NCBI GenBank assembly: GCA_903894155.1 | Contig: CAITPF010000343.1 | Span: 1-37,515, forward strand | DNA length: 37,515 nucleotides | Source of the DNA: an uncultured beta proteobacterium | GTDB taxonomy: Bacteria; Pseudomonadota; Gammaproteobacteria; Burkholderiales; Burkholderiaceae_B | Direction: 5' to 3' | Shown: positions 15,621 through 24,331 of the stretch, piece after piece | Layout of the letters: the number at the start of each line of letters is the position of its first letter | Numbering within the stretch: position 1 is the first letter of the stretch | Made by a program: the position numbers and the translations under genes | The notes under the pieces: model-generated | What the model was told of the DNA's origin: nothing | Database searches by the model: none | Seen by the model: only the letters and a program-made list of their open reading frames with translations

Positions 15621-16172
15621 TCAGGCCAGCGAAACCAGGCCCGAGTAGTGTGCTGCCAGCGCGACCGCCGCGCTGGTCAGCAGGGTCCAGATCGGATTGG
15701 CGCCAAGCTTGAGGATCGACACCATGCTGGCAGCGGAGATGGCGATCGTCAGCCAGCCCCGATGCGCGGCCTGCGCCAGATCCAGGCCGCCGGCGATGAT
15801 GAGCCCGATCGCGACCGGCACCAAGGCGTCCTGAGCTAGCCTGAAGCCCTTCGAGCCGGCTACCCGGCTCATCAGGCGCCCCACGACGAAGGCCAGCAGG
15901 CACGCGGGCAGGAGCATCGAGAGCGTTGCGACCAGAAGCCCGGCCATGCCGCCCATTTGCCAGCCGATGAGGCTGACGATGACGACGTTCGGGCCTGGCG
16001 TGATCTGCGTGACGGCATACAGTTGCATGAACGTGGCATCGCTCATCCAGTGCAGGACGTCGACCACTTCATGGCGCATCGCCGGGACGACGGCGTTGAC
16101 CCCGCCGATTGCGATGAGCGAGATCATCGCGAAGGTGCGCGCGAGCGCGCCGAGGATGACCAGGGAGGTCAT
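15621..16172 (-). CDS. Chromate transporter (ChrA/CHR family), short-chain subunit 2
   Basis: A 183-residue membrane protein with about six hydrophobic segments, equal to one CHR domain. The conserved region LYAVTQITPGPNVVIVSLIGW near residues 51-71 matches the Q-x-x-P-G-P motif of ChrA proteins. It starts within the stop of the preceding subunit (ATGA overlap at 16169-16172). Short-chain ChrA proteins act as pairs of oppositely oriented halves, so the two genes together correspond to one long ChrA. Chromate or sulfate-like anion export is known for the family; the actual substrate here is unknown. Confidence 0.9.
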   Translation of the reverse strand: MTSLVILGALARTFAMISLIAIGGVNAVVPAMRHEVVDVLHWMSDATFMQLYAVTQITPGPNVVIVSLIGWQMGGMAGLLVATLSMLLPACLLAFVVGRLMSRVAGSKGFRLAQDALVPVAIGLIIAGGLDLAQAAHRGWLTIAISAASMVSILKLGANPIWTLLTSAAVALAAHYSGLVSLA

Positions 16173-16756
16173 TTCCTGCCCAGCCAGGCGGTCAGCACGA
16201 GCGCGACGGGCACCATCAGCAGAACGACGCGCACCAGGGGCCAGTGCAACCCGATAATGATCGCCACGGCCAGAAGCACGATGATCCATCCGGCAAGCCC
16301 GGGCCGAATCTTGGAAAGCATCTTCAAACCGGTGCCAATGACCATTCCTGCTGCCGAAGCGCCGGCCGCCGTGAGCGCGATGTTCACGGCCGGGACGTCT
16401 GCAAACCGGTTGTAGAGCGCCGCGAGCGCCATCACGATCAGGATGGGCAGCACCATCAGGCCGAGCACGCCGACCAGTGAGCCCTTCGGTCCCTGGAAGC
16501 GGTCGCCGATGATGACCGCGGCGTTGACCGTGTTCGCGCCGGGCAGCACCTGGCCCACGCCAAGCACCGTCGCATACTCCTTTTCGGAGAGCCACCGGTA
16601 CTGCTCGACGATGACGTGACGGGAAATCGCTGCTACACCGCCGAAACCGAGCATCCCGATCGTGGCGAAGCCACGGAACAGCTCGGCCAGGCCAATGACG
16701 CGCGACGACGTGTCGGGCGGGTTCGCGGGCTCAGGGGACATCGCGGGACTTGACAT
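16169..16756 (-). CDS. Chromate transporter (ChrA/CHR family), short-chain subunit 1
   Basis: A 195-residue CHR-domain membrane protein. After a polar N-terminus it shows LFRGFATIGMLGFGGVAAI, then QYRWLSEKEYATVLGVGQVLPGANTVNAA with the characteristic Q-x-x-P-G pattern. Four to five further helices follow. Its stop overlaps the start of subunit 2, so the two are translationally coupled. The start could be the ATG at 16756 or an in-frame ATG at 16741; both overlap the end of the small membrane gene upstream, which suggests one transcript for all three. Confidence 0.9.
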   Translation of the reverse strand: MSSPAMSPEPANPPDTSSRVIGLAELFRGFATIGMLGFGGVAAISRHVIVEQYRWLSEKEYATVLGVGQVLPGANTVNAAVIIGDRFQGPKGSLVGVLGLMVLPILIVMALAALYNRFADVPAVNIALTAAGASAAGMVIGTGLKMLSKIRPGLAGWIIVLLAVAIIIGLHWPLVRVVLLMVPVALVLTAWLGRK

Positions 16757-17003
16757 CTATGATGTCGCCAGCGCGTAAAGCACCCGGTCGGAACATGGGT
16801 TTGCGGCGCGACTGCCGCTGTTTCCAGTATTCTCTTGCCGAGATTCGTTGGCCGCGCAGGGTCGCGACCAGTAAGGCAATGGCAAGTGCAATGAGTGTTG
16901 AAAGGGTGAAAATAGCGGCCATGGCCAGCCCTGCCAGGGCTAGCACTGTCAACAGCAGCAATCGCGTAAGACGTCGAATCAGCTCGGCCATGGTGTCGGG
17001 CAA
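16731..17003 (-). CDS. Small hypothetical membrane protein
   Basis: A 90-residue protein of unrecognised family. A long hydrophobic region spans about residues 14-47 (LLLLTVLALAGLAMAAIFTL and onward), probably one or two membrane helices. A basic tail follows (RISAREYWKQRQSRRKP) and then a short C-terminal end. ATG 16991, four codons in, is an equally good start. It overlaps the first chromate transporter gene and diverges from apbC. Overlap with a real gene and a sensible membrane-protein composition support coding, but there is no motif to give a function. Confidence 0.6.
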   Translation of the reverse strand: MPDTMAELIRRLTRLLLLTVLALAGLAMAAIFTLSTLIALAIALLVATLRGQRISAREYWKQRQSRRKPMFRPGALRAGDIIDVKSRDVP

Positions 17004-17050
17004 CCGTGTTGAGTTGGAAAGCAGAAGTTTAAGTCACAACAGGAATTGAA

Positions 17051-18136
17051 ATGAGTGTAACGCTGGCGGATGTACGTTCGGAACTGAACCAGATCGTCGA
17101 TCCCAACACGGGCGCCTCGCTGGGCGCCGGGATAAAGGATGCGCAGATACAGGTTGACGGGGGGCGCGTCGCTGTTCAGGTCCTGCTGGGGTACCCCGCG
17201 GCCAGCCAGTTCCAGTCGATCGGGGATCTCGTTCGGGCGCGCCTGGCCGCGATCGGCGCACCCGACGCGGCCGTTGAAGTGTCGAGTCGCATCATTGCCC
17301 ATGCCGTGCAGCCGGGCGTGCAGCTGGTTCCGGGCGTGCGCAACATTATTGCGGTGGGTTCGGGCAAGGGCGGCGTGGGCAAGAGCACGACAGCGGTCAA
17401 CCTTGCGCTGGCGCTGCAAGCGGAGGGCGCGCGGGTCGGCGTGCTGGATGCCGATATCTACGGGCCGAGCGTGCCGATGCTGCTTGGAGTGTCGGGCCGT
17501 CCCGAAAGCGCCGACGGCAAGACCATGGCGCCGCTGGTCGGGCATGGACTGCAGGCCAACTCGATCGGCTTTCTCATCAGCGAGGACACGCCCGCCATCT
17601 GGCGCGGCCCCATGGTGACCCAGGCGCTTGAGCAACTGCTGCGCCAGACCAATTGGGATAATCTGGATTATCTGATCGTCGACATGCCCCCGGGCACCGG
17701 CGATATCGCGCTGACGCTGTCCCAGCGGGTGCCCGTGGTTGGCGCGGTGATCGTGACGACCCCGCAGGATATCGCGTTGCTTGACGCCCGCAAGGCGCTG
17801 CGCATGTTCGAAAAGGTCAACGTGCCGATCCTCGGGATCGTGGAAAACATGGCCGTACACGTCTGCACCCAGTGCGGCCATGTCGAACACATCTTCGGCG
17901 AGGGCGGCGGCCAGCGCATGTCCGAAGACTACAAGGCGCCGTGGCTTGGCAGCCTGCCGCTGGCCATGGCGATCCGGGCGCAGTCAGACGCAGGCTCCCC
18001 GATCGTCGCCGCCGATCCCCAGAGCGCAGCTGCCGGAATCTACCGCGAGATTGCGCGCAAGCTCGCCGCCCGCGTGTCCACCCTGCCGCGGGATCTCAGC
18101 GATAAATTCGGCGTGATTTCGGTCAAGCGCACCTGA
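17051..18136 (+). CDS. apbC: Iron-sulfur cluster carrier ApbC/Mrp (P-loop NTPase)
   Basis: ApbC carries [4Fe-4S] clusters to apo-proteins in the cytosol. The protein has 361 residues. An N-terminal DUF59/MIP18-like domain covers about residues 1-80. The deviant Walker A motif GSGKGGVGKST is at residues 103-113, with DADIYGPSVPMLLG and DMPPGTGD following. The cluster-binding C-T-Q-C pair is at Cys272/Cys275, followed by FGEGGG. An AGGA before the ATG supports the start. It is divergent from the small membrane gene and 125 bases before dcd. Confidence 0.96.
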   Translation: MSVTLADVRSELNQIVDPNTGASLGAGIKDAQIQVDGGRVAVQVLLGYPAASQFQSIGDLVRARLAAIGAPDAAVEVSSRIIAHAVQPGVQLVPGVRNIIAVGSGKGGVGKSTTAVNLALALQAEGARVGVLDADIYGPSVPMLLGVSGRPESADGKTMAPLVGHGLQANSIGFLISEDTPAIWRGPMVTQALEQLLRQTNWDNLDYLIVDMPPGTGDIALTLSQRVPVVGAVIVTTPQDIALLDARKALRMFEKVNVPILGIVENMAVHVCTQCGHVEHIFGEGGGQRMSEDYKAPWLGSLPLAMAIRAQSDAGSPIVAADPQSAAAGIYREIARKLAARVSTLPRDLSDKFGVISVKRT

Positions 18137-18261
18137 GGCGGCCAGGCCCGGAGGGCGGCAATCGCGCTGCCCGCCGGCACCGCGCGCAAGGCCGCGACGC
18201 ATCCCGCCCCGGGGAGGCGTAAAATCCGCGCTCTCGACTTATCTTTTGGGGGCGGTGGGCC

Positions 18262-18825
<564 letters not shown>

Positions 18826-18924
18826 CCGCAATTGCCGCGACACGGTCATTTATTCAGCTTATCCTCGCGTGAGACCTTGCAGCTCGCCTGATTCCACGAA
18901 CGCCAGCTCAACGGAGCGCACCGC

Positions 18925-21183
18925 ATGAAATTTCGCTTTCCCATCTTCATCATCGACGAAGACTACCGGTCGGAAAATGCCTCCGGCCTGGGCGTGCGTG
19001 CGCTTGCCTCCGCCATCGAAGCCGAAGGTATGGAAGTGATTGGCGTGACCAGCTACGGCGATCTCAGCTCATTTGCCCAGCAGCAAAGCCGTGCCAGTGC
19101 CTTCATCCTGTCGATCGACGATGAGGAGTTCGATGTCGATTCGCCCGAGGATGTCGCCGGCGCGATCAAGAACCTGCGGACCTTCATCGGGGAGCTGCGC
19201 TTTCGGAACGCCGATATCCCGATCTACCTGTACGGCGAGACCCGCACCTCGGAGCACATTCCGAACGACATCTTGCGCGAACTGCACGGTTTCATCCACA
19301 TGTTCGAGGACACGCCGGAATTCGTGGCGCGCCACATCATCCGCGAGGCACGCAGCTACGTCGACAGCTTGCCCCCGCCGTTTTTCCGCGAGCTGGTCAA
19401 GTACGCACAGGATGGCTCCTACTCGTGGCATTGCCCGGGGCACTCCGGGGGCGTGGCGTTTCTCAAGAGCCCGGTCGGGCAGATGTTTCACCAGTTCTTC
19501 GGCGAAAACATGCTGCGCGCGGACGTCTGCAACGCGGTAGACGAGCTCGGGCAGTTGCTTGACCATACCGGTCCGATCGCAGAATCCGAACTCAACGCGG
19601 CGCGCATCTTCCACGCCGACCACTGTTATTTCGTCACGAATGGCACGTCGACCTCTAACAAGATCGTCTGGCACGCCAACGTGGCCGCCGACGACATCGT
19701 GGTGGTCGATCGCAATTGTCACAAGTCGATCCTGCACGCGATCACCATGACCGGAGCGATTCCGGTGTTCTTGCGGCCTACCCGGAATCACCTGGGCATC
19801 ATCGGCCCGATTCCGCTCTCCGAATTCGAACCCGAAAATATCATGCGCAAGATCGAGGCCAACCCGTTCGCGCGGGCGGTCAAGGACAAGCGGCCGCGGA
19901 TCCTGACGCTCACGCAAAGCACGTACGACGGGGTGATTTATAACGTCGAGACGATCAAGGAAAAGCTCGGCGACACGATCGACACGCTGCATTTCGACGA
20001 AGCCTGGTTGCCGCACGCGGCGTTCCACGAGTTTTACCGCGACATGCACGCGATCGGGCCGGATCGCCCCCGCAGCCCGAAGGCGATGGTGTTCGCGACG
20101 CACTCCACCCACAAGCTGCTTGCCGGCATTTCGCAGGCATCGCAGATCATCGTGCAGGAGTCCGAGTCGCGCAAGCTTGACCGCAACATTTTCAACGAGG
20201 CCTACCTGATGCACACGTCGACCTCGCCGCAATACGCGATCATCGCGTCATGCGACGTGGCCGCAGCGATGATGGAGGCTCCGGGTGGCACGGCGCTGGT
20301 CGAGGAAAGCATCCGCGAGGCGCTCGACTTTCGCCGCGCGATGCGCAAGGTCGACCTTGAATACGGCGACAGCGACTGGTGGTTCCAGGTCTGGGGCCCC
20401 GAGCGGATCGTGGGCTCGGGGATCGGCACCCAGGATGACTGGATGCTGGAATCCAACGACCACTGGCACGGGTTCGGCGATCTGGCTCCAAATTTCAACA
20501 TGCTCGACCCGATCAAGGCGACGATCGTTACGCCGGGCCTGGACATGTCGGGCAGTTTCGGCGAGACCGGCGTTCCTGCCGCGCTGGTGTCGAAGTTCCT
20601 GACCGAGCACGGCGTGGTGGTGGAAAAAACCGGTCTCTATTCCTTTTTCATCATGTTCACGATCGGCATCACCAAGGGCCGCTGGAACACGCTGCTCACG
20701 GCGCTCCAGCAGTTCAAGGACGACTACGATCGCAACCAGCCCATGTGGCGCATCTTGCCGGATTTTTGCAAGATCCACCGTAAGTATGAGCGTCTGGGCC
20801 TGAAGGATCTTTGCCAGCAGATTCACGAGGCGTATCGCAAACATGACGTCGCAAGGCTGACCACCGAGATGTACCTCAGCGATATGATCCCGGCGCTCAA
20901 GCCTTCCGACGCTTTTGCAAAGATGGCCCACCGCGAAGTCGAGCGCGTGGCGATCGATCAGCTTGAGGGGCGCGTCACGGGCGTGCTGCTCACCCCGTAT
21001 CCTCCCGGCATTCCGCTGCTCGTTCCCGGCGAACGCTTTAACAAGACGATCGTGCAGTACCTGCAGTTCGCGCGCGAGTTCAACGAAAAGTTCCCGGGGT
21101 TTGAAACCTACATCCATGGTCTGGCCGACGAGCTCGACGCCGATGGGGAGAAGCGCTACTACGTCGACTGCCTGATCGAGTAG
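18925..21183 (+). CDS. Orn/Lys/Arg decarboxylase (PLP-dependent, fold type I)
   Basis: A 752-residue cytosolic decarboxylase of the inducible AdiA/LdcI/SpeF class. The N-terminal wing domain is response-regulator-like (IFIIDEDYRSENASGLGVRAL). The PLP domain contains YSWHCPGHSGGVAF and FVTNGTSTSNK, then FDEAWLPHAAFHEFY. The PLP-binding Lys is Lys397 in THSTHKLLAGISQAS. The C-terminal domain has LLTPYPPGIPLLVPGERF. Length and gene order (after dcd) match a gene often annotated as arginine decarboxylase in Bordetella-type genomes. I cannot tell arginine from lysine or ornithine by eye, so no symbol is given. No amino acid antiporter is adjacent, so an acid-resistance role is not supported by context. 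A GGAG before the ATG fits. Confidence 0.93.
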   Translation: MKFRFPIFIIDEDYRSENASGLGVRALASAIEAEGMEVIGVTSYGDLSSFAQQQSRASAFILSIDDEEFDVDSPEDVAGAIKNLRTFIGELRFRNADIPIYLYGETRTSEHIPNDILRELHGFIHMFEDTPEFVARHIIREARSYVDSLPPPFFRELVKYAQDGSYSWHCPGHSGGVAFLKSPVGQMFHQFFGENMLRADVCNAVDELGQLLDHTGPIAESELNAARIFHADHCYFVTNGTSTSNKIVWHANVAADDIVVVDRNCHKSILHAITMTGAIPVFLRPTRNHLGIIGPIPLSEFEPENIMRKIEANPFARAVKDKRPRILTLTQSTYDGVIYNVETIKEKLGDTIDTLHFDEAWLPHAAFHEFYRDMHAIGPDRPRSPKAMVFATHSTHKLLAGISQASQIIVQESESRKLDRNIFNEAYLMHTSTSPQYAIIASCDVAAAMMEAPGGTALVEESIREALDFRRAMRKVDLEYGDSDWWFQVWGPERIVGSGIGTQDDWMLESNDHWHGFGDLAPNFNMLDPIKATIVTPGLDMSGSFGETGVPAALVSKFLTEHGVVVEKTGLYSFFIMFTIGITKGRWNTLLTALQQFKDDYDRNQPMWRILPDFCKIHRKYERLGLKDLCQQIHEAYRKHDVARLTTEMYLSDMIPALKPSDAFAKMAHREVERVAIDQLEGRVTGVLLTPYPPGIPLLVPGERFNKTIVQYLQFAREFNEKFPGFETYIHGLADELDADGEKRYYVDCLIE

Positions 21184-21214
21184 TAAAGCGCAGCCGCACG
21201 ATGCGAATCGCACC

Positions 21215-22405
21215 ATGACCGCCTCCACGTATGACGTTGCGGTAATCGGTGCGGGGGCAGCCGGGCTGATGTGCGCCGGCGTGGCCGCCCAGCGCGGCCG
21301 AAGCGTCGTGCTCATCGACCACGCGGCGCAACTCGCTGAAAAGATACGGATATCGGGCGGAGGCCGCTGCAACTTCACCAACCGCAGCGTCGGGCCGGAG
21401 AACTTCATCTCGGCCAATTCGCATTTTGCGCGCTCGGCCCTGTCGTCCTACACCCCGGGCGATTTCATTGCGCTGGTCAATAGCCATCGCATCGCCTGGC
21501 ACGAAAAGCATCGCGGCCAGCTGTTTTGCGACGACAGCAGCGAACAAATTATCCGGATGCTCCGGGACGAGTGCGATCGCGGCGCAGTTCATTGGCGCAT
21601 GCCTTGTACCGTGCTGTCGGTCGCCCGCGAAGCGGACGGATTCCGGCTCGACACGGCCGCGGGTCCGCTCTACGCCGCCCGTCTGGTGATCGCAACCGGG
21701 GGGCTGGCGATTCCGCAGCTCGGTGCGACGGATTTCGGCCTCAAAATCGCGCGGCAATTCGGGCTCAAGGTCATTGACCCGCGTCCGGCACTGGTTCCGC
21801 TGACATTTGATGCGCAGTCCTGGGCACCCTATGCCGCCCTGGCGGGCGTCGCGCTTGAGGCCGGTGTCAGCGCCGGAGAGGGGCGAGGGCGCCAGCGCTT
21901 TGTCGAGGATGTCCTTTTTACGCACCGCGGGCTTTCAGGGCCCGGGATTCTGCAAATCTCGAGTTACTGGAATCCGGGGGAAGCGATCGAGCTGGATCTG
22001 GCGCCCGGGGCAGAAATTGGTGAGGCGCTTGTCCGGTCCAAGCCAGGCAATCGCCAGCAACTTGCCACCGTACTTGCTGCCTTATGGCCTCGTCGCCTGG
22101 GCGATCAGTGGCTCGGGCCCGACGCATCCCTGCGACTGGCCGATGCCCCGGACCGCGTCCTGCGGGAGCTGGGATCGCGAATCCATGCGTGGCGCCTTGT
22201 TCCGGCTGGCACGGCTGGGTTTCGCAAGGCAGAGGTGATGCGCGGCGGCGTGGATACACGCGAACTCGAACAGCGCAGTCTGGAATCCCGCAAGGTCCCG
22301 GGGCTTCATTTCATCGGCGAAGTGGTCGATGTGACGGGGTGGCTCGGCGGGTACAACTTTCAGTGGGCCTGGTCCTCGGCCTTCGCTTGCGCCAGCAGCT
22401 TCTGA
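21215..22405 (+). CDS. BaiN/HI0933-family flavoprotein (NAD(P)/FAD-dependent oxidoreductase)
   Basis: A 396-residue flavoprotein of the HI0933/YhiN family. The FAD-binding Rossmann motif is VAVIGAGAAGLMCAG near residues 8-22. It is followed by the family hallmark EKIRISGGGRCNFTNR, and later by LVIATGGLAIPQLGATDFG and FIGEVVDVTGWLGGYNFQWAW. The substrate of most members is unknown; one relative (BaiN) acts on bile-acid intermediates. It begins 31 bases after the decarboxylase stop and may share its transcript, although no functional link is known. Confidence 0.92.
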   Translation: MTASTYDVAVIGAGAAGLMCAGVAAQRGRSVVLIDHAAQLAEKIRISGGGRCNFTNRSVGPENFISANSHFARSALSSYTPGDFIALVNSHRIAWHEKHRGQLFCDDSSEQIIRMLRDECDRGAVHWRMPCTVLSVAREADGFRLDTAAGPLYAARLVIATGGLAIPQLGATDFGLKIARQFGLKVIDPRPALVPLTFDAQSWAPYAALAGVALEAGVSAGEGRGRQRFVEDVLFTHRGLSGPGILQISSYWNPGEAIELDLAPGAEIGEALVRSKPGNRQQLATVLAALWPRRLGDQWLGPDASLRLADAPDRVLRELGSRIHAWRLVPAGTAGFRKAEVMRGGVDTRELEQRSLESRKVPGLHFIGEVVDVTGWLGGYNFQWAWSSAFACASSF

Positions 22406-22465
22406 CGCAACCCGGATCGCTGGGCAACATTAACTCCCGTTATTGACTGACCGTCGTCACCAAAG

Positions 22466-22495
22466 TTGAAGCGCGACGCGGTTTCGCGGTATGCT
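22466..22495 (+). promoter_or_regulatory. Promoter of the gcv operon
   Basis: TTGAAG (22466-22471) and TATGCT (22490-22495) are separated by 18 bases. The predicted start, near 22502, lies about 15 bases before the glycine riboswitch. Confidence 0.55.
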
Positions 22496-22516
22496 GGCAG
22501 CGCTGTGAACGCACAC

Positions 22517-22731
22517 TGCGGGAGAGCGCAATCCGTTGTCAGGATTGCCGCCGAAGGCGCAATTCGCCCAGAATCGCTCAGGCCCCCCATACCGCATGTG
22601 CATTGGCGGCTCGCATTCGTGCGCGCCGCCAGCACAACGCTCTGGAGAGACCCGCGGCCTGAAGGCCAAAACGGGCGCCGAAGGTGCACACCCGGTCGTT
22701 GCCGGGGCAACTCTCAGGCAAAAGGACAGAG
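22517..22731 (+). promoter_or_regulatory. Tandem glycine riboswitch (gcvT leader)
   Basis: Two glycine aptamers lie in the gcvT leader. Aptamer 1 (22517-22596) starts TGCGGGAGAGCGC, contains the core GCCGCCGAAGGCGCAA and GAATCGCTCAGG, and closes with ACCGCA pairing to TGCGG(G). Aptamer 2 (22640-22731) starts CTCTGGAGAG, has GGCGCCGAAGGTGCA and CAACTCTCAGGC, and ends AAAAGGACAGAG, whose CAGAG pairs with CTCTG. Aptamer 2 is fully canonical. Aptamer 1 lacks the usual A-rich AAAAGG segment before its closing strand and has a C-run instead. In this family glycine binding typically turns on glycine-cleavage genes, which fits the operon that follows. From the end of aptamer 2 to the ATG there are 80 bases for the expression platform. 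Confidence 0.95.
22597..22636 (+). other. Long hairpin in the linker between the two glycine aptamers
   Basis: Nested perfect stems fold the whole linker: TGTGC (22597-22601) with GCACA (22632-22636), GGCGGC (22605-22610) with GCCGCC (22625-22630), and CGCA (22612-22615) with TGCG (22620-22623), capped by TTCG. That is 15 base pairs with one internal loop (ATT against A) and one mismatch. It exactly fills the space between aptamer 1 and aptamer 2. Confidence 0.85.
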
Positions 22732-22811
22732 GGGCGGATGGACCGCGATCGCTGGCGCCGCCTTGGGCCCCGCGTGATGCGGTTTGCCGATCACCCCTCG
22801 CGGAGCGTCTG

Positions 22812-23915
22812 ATGTCATCTGCTGCACTGAAAGAAACCCCTCTGGCGCAAGTCCATGTCGCCGCTGGCGCGCGCATGGTCGACTTTGGCGGCTGGTCGAT
22901 GCCGGTCAATTACGGATCACAGATCGAAGAGCACCACGCAGTGCGCGCCGATGCAGGCCTGTTCGACGTGTCGCACATGCTGAACGTCGACCTGACAGGC
23001 GCGGATGCCACTGCGTACCTTCGCCTGCTGCTTGCAAACGACGTCGCGCGCCTGTCGACGCCGGGCAAGGCGCTGTATTCCGCCATGCTCAATCCCCAGG
23101 GCGGGGTCATCGATGACCTGATCGTCTACTTTTTTACCGCCACGGATTTTCGCCTTGTGGTCAATGCAGGCTGCGCCGACAAGGACATCGCCTGGATGCG
23201 CCGCGTCGCCGCCTCCCGGGGGCTGCGCGTCGAAATACTTCCGCGCCGCGATTTGGCGATGGTGGCTGTTCAGGGGCCAAATGCCCGCGCGAAGGTCTGG
23301 GCTGCCCGCCCGGCATGGCGTGCCGCCTCCGAGCCGCTCAAGCCGTTTTGCGCGGCGCGTGTCGGTGACGTTATGGTGGCGCGCACCGGGTACACCGGCG
23401 AGGATGGCTTCGAGATCGCCTTGCCGGCGGGTGACGTCGCCGCCCTTTTCCATGACCTGGTCGCCCAGGGCGTCAAGCCGTGCGGTCTCGGCGCGCGCGA
23501 CACCCTTCGCCTTGAGGCGGGCATGAATCTGTACGGTCAGGATATGGACGAACTGGTCGCTCCCGACCAGGCCGGCCTGACCTGGACCGTTTCCCTGGAC
23601 GATGCGGGTCGCGACTTCATCGGGCGCAAGGCCATCGAGCAGTTTGCGGATCCCCGGGCCTTCCTGGGCCTTCGGCTGCTCGATCGTGGCGTGATGCGCA
23701 GCCACATGATCGTGCGCATACCCGCGGGCGAGGGCGAGGTGACAAGCGGTACGATGTCGCCGACGCTGGGATATTCGATTGGGTTCGCCCGGTTGCCGCC
23801 CGGTGCAAGGCCAGGCGACGCGGCGCAGGTCGAGATTCGCGGGCGGTGGGTCGATGCACAGGTCTGCGCGCTGCCGTTCGTGCGCAATGGCAAGGCCGTG
23901 CAGCACAGTAATTAG
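22812..23915 (+). CDS. gcvT: Glycine cleavage system T protein (aminomethyltransferase)
   Basis: GcvT moves the methylene group from lipoyl-bound aminomethyl to tetrahydrofolate, releasing ammonia. The protein has 367 residues from ATG 22812, which has GGAG eight bases upstream; the longer frame runs back through the riboswitch and is not coding. Motifs: [36 protein letters not shown] (the conserved catalytic Asp region), [13 protein letters not shown] and [17 protein letters not shown]. The C-terminal barrel has [16 protein letters not shown]. It is the first gene of gcvTHP, 26 bases before gcvH, and is under glycine riboswitch control. Confidence 0.98.
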   Translation: MSSAALKETPLAQVHVAAGARMVDFGGWSMPVNYGSQIEEHHAVRADAGLFDVSHMLNVDLTGADATAYLRLLLANDVARLSTPGKALYSAMLNPQGGVIDDLIVYFFTATDFRLVVNAGCADKDIAWMRRVAASRGLRVEILPRRDLAMVAVQGPNARAKVWAARPAWRAASEPLKPFCAARVGDVMVARTGYTGEDGFEIALPAGDVAALFHDLVAQGVKPCGLGARDTLRLEAGMNLYGQDMDELVAPDQAGLTWTVSLDDAGRDFIGRKAIEQFADPRAFLGLRLLDRGVMRSHMIVRIPAGEGEVTSGTMSPTLGYSIGFARLPPGARPGDAAQVEIRGRWVDAQVCALPFVRNGKAVQHSN

Positions 23916-23941
23916 TATTCAATTTTCAACAGGAGCAGTCC

Positions 23942-24322
23942 ATGAGCATTCCCAGCGATCGCAGATACGCCAGTTCACACGAATGGATCAAGGCGGAGGG
24001 GGACGTCATGCTGGTTGGCATCACCGGACCGGCTCAGGAGCAACTGGGCGACCTGGTGTTCGTCGGAGACGTGCGCCTGGGTGCGCGTCTTGCTGCGGGT
24101 GCCACCGCAGGCGTGGTTGAGTCGGTCAAGGCCGCCTCCGATATTTACGCGCCCATTGCCGGCGAAGTCGTCGCGTTCAACGAATCGCTCAACGACTCCC
24201 CCGATCTGATCAACGGCGATCCATACGGAACGTGGATTTTCAAACTCAAACCCAACAACGCCGCCGATGTCGACGGGCTTCTGGATGCCGCCGGTTACCA
24301 GGTCGTTGCCGACGCCAGCTAG
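23942..24322 (+). CDS. gcvH: Glycine cleavage system H protein (lipoyl carrier)
   Basis: GcvH is the lipoylated shuttle protein that carries the aminomethyl group between GcvP, GcvT and the L protein. The protein has 126 residues. It shows [13 protein letters not shown] at the N-terminus, [16 protein letters not shown], and the lipoylation site Lys63 in [33 protein letters not shown] follows. A strong AGGAG precedes the ATG. It lies between gcvT and gcvP. Confidence 0.98.
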   Translation: MSIPSDRRYASSHEWIKAEGDVMLVGITGPAQEQLGDLVFVGDVRLGARLAAGATAGVVESVKAASDIYAPIAGEVVAFNESLNDSPDLINGDPYGTWIFKLKPNNAADVDGLLDAAGYQVVADAS

Positions 24323-24331
24323 GATCTCCTC

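Noticed and set aside
18154-18175. Terminator between apbC and dcd
   Set aside because: A GC-rich hairpin with a bulge is present, but it is followed by GC-rich sequence, not T residues.
19069-20232. A 387-codon frame antisense to the decarboxylase
   Set aside because: The decarboxylase on the plus strand is unmistakable; this frame has no recognisable domain.
22536-22811. N-terminal extension of GcvT
   Set aside because: The in-frame codons run straight through the glycine riboswitch; the real start at 22812 has a Shine-Dalgarno.
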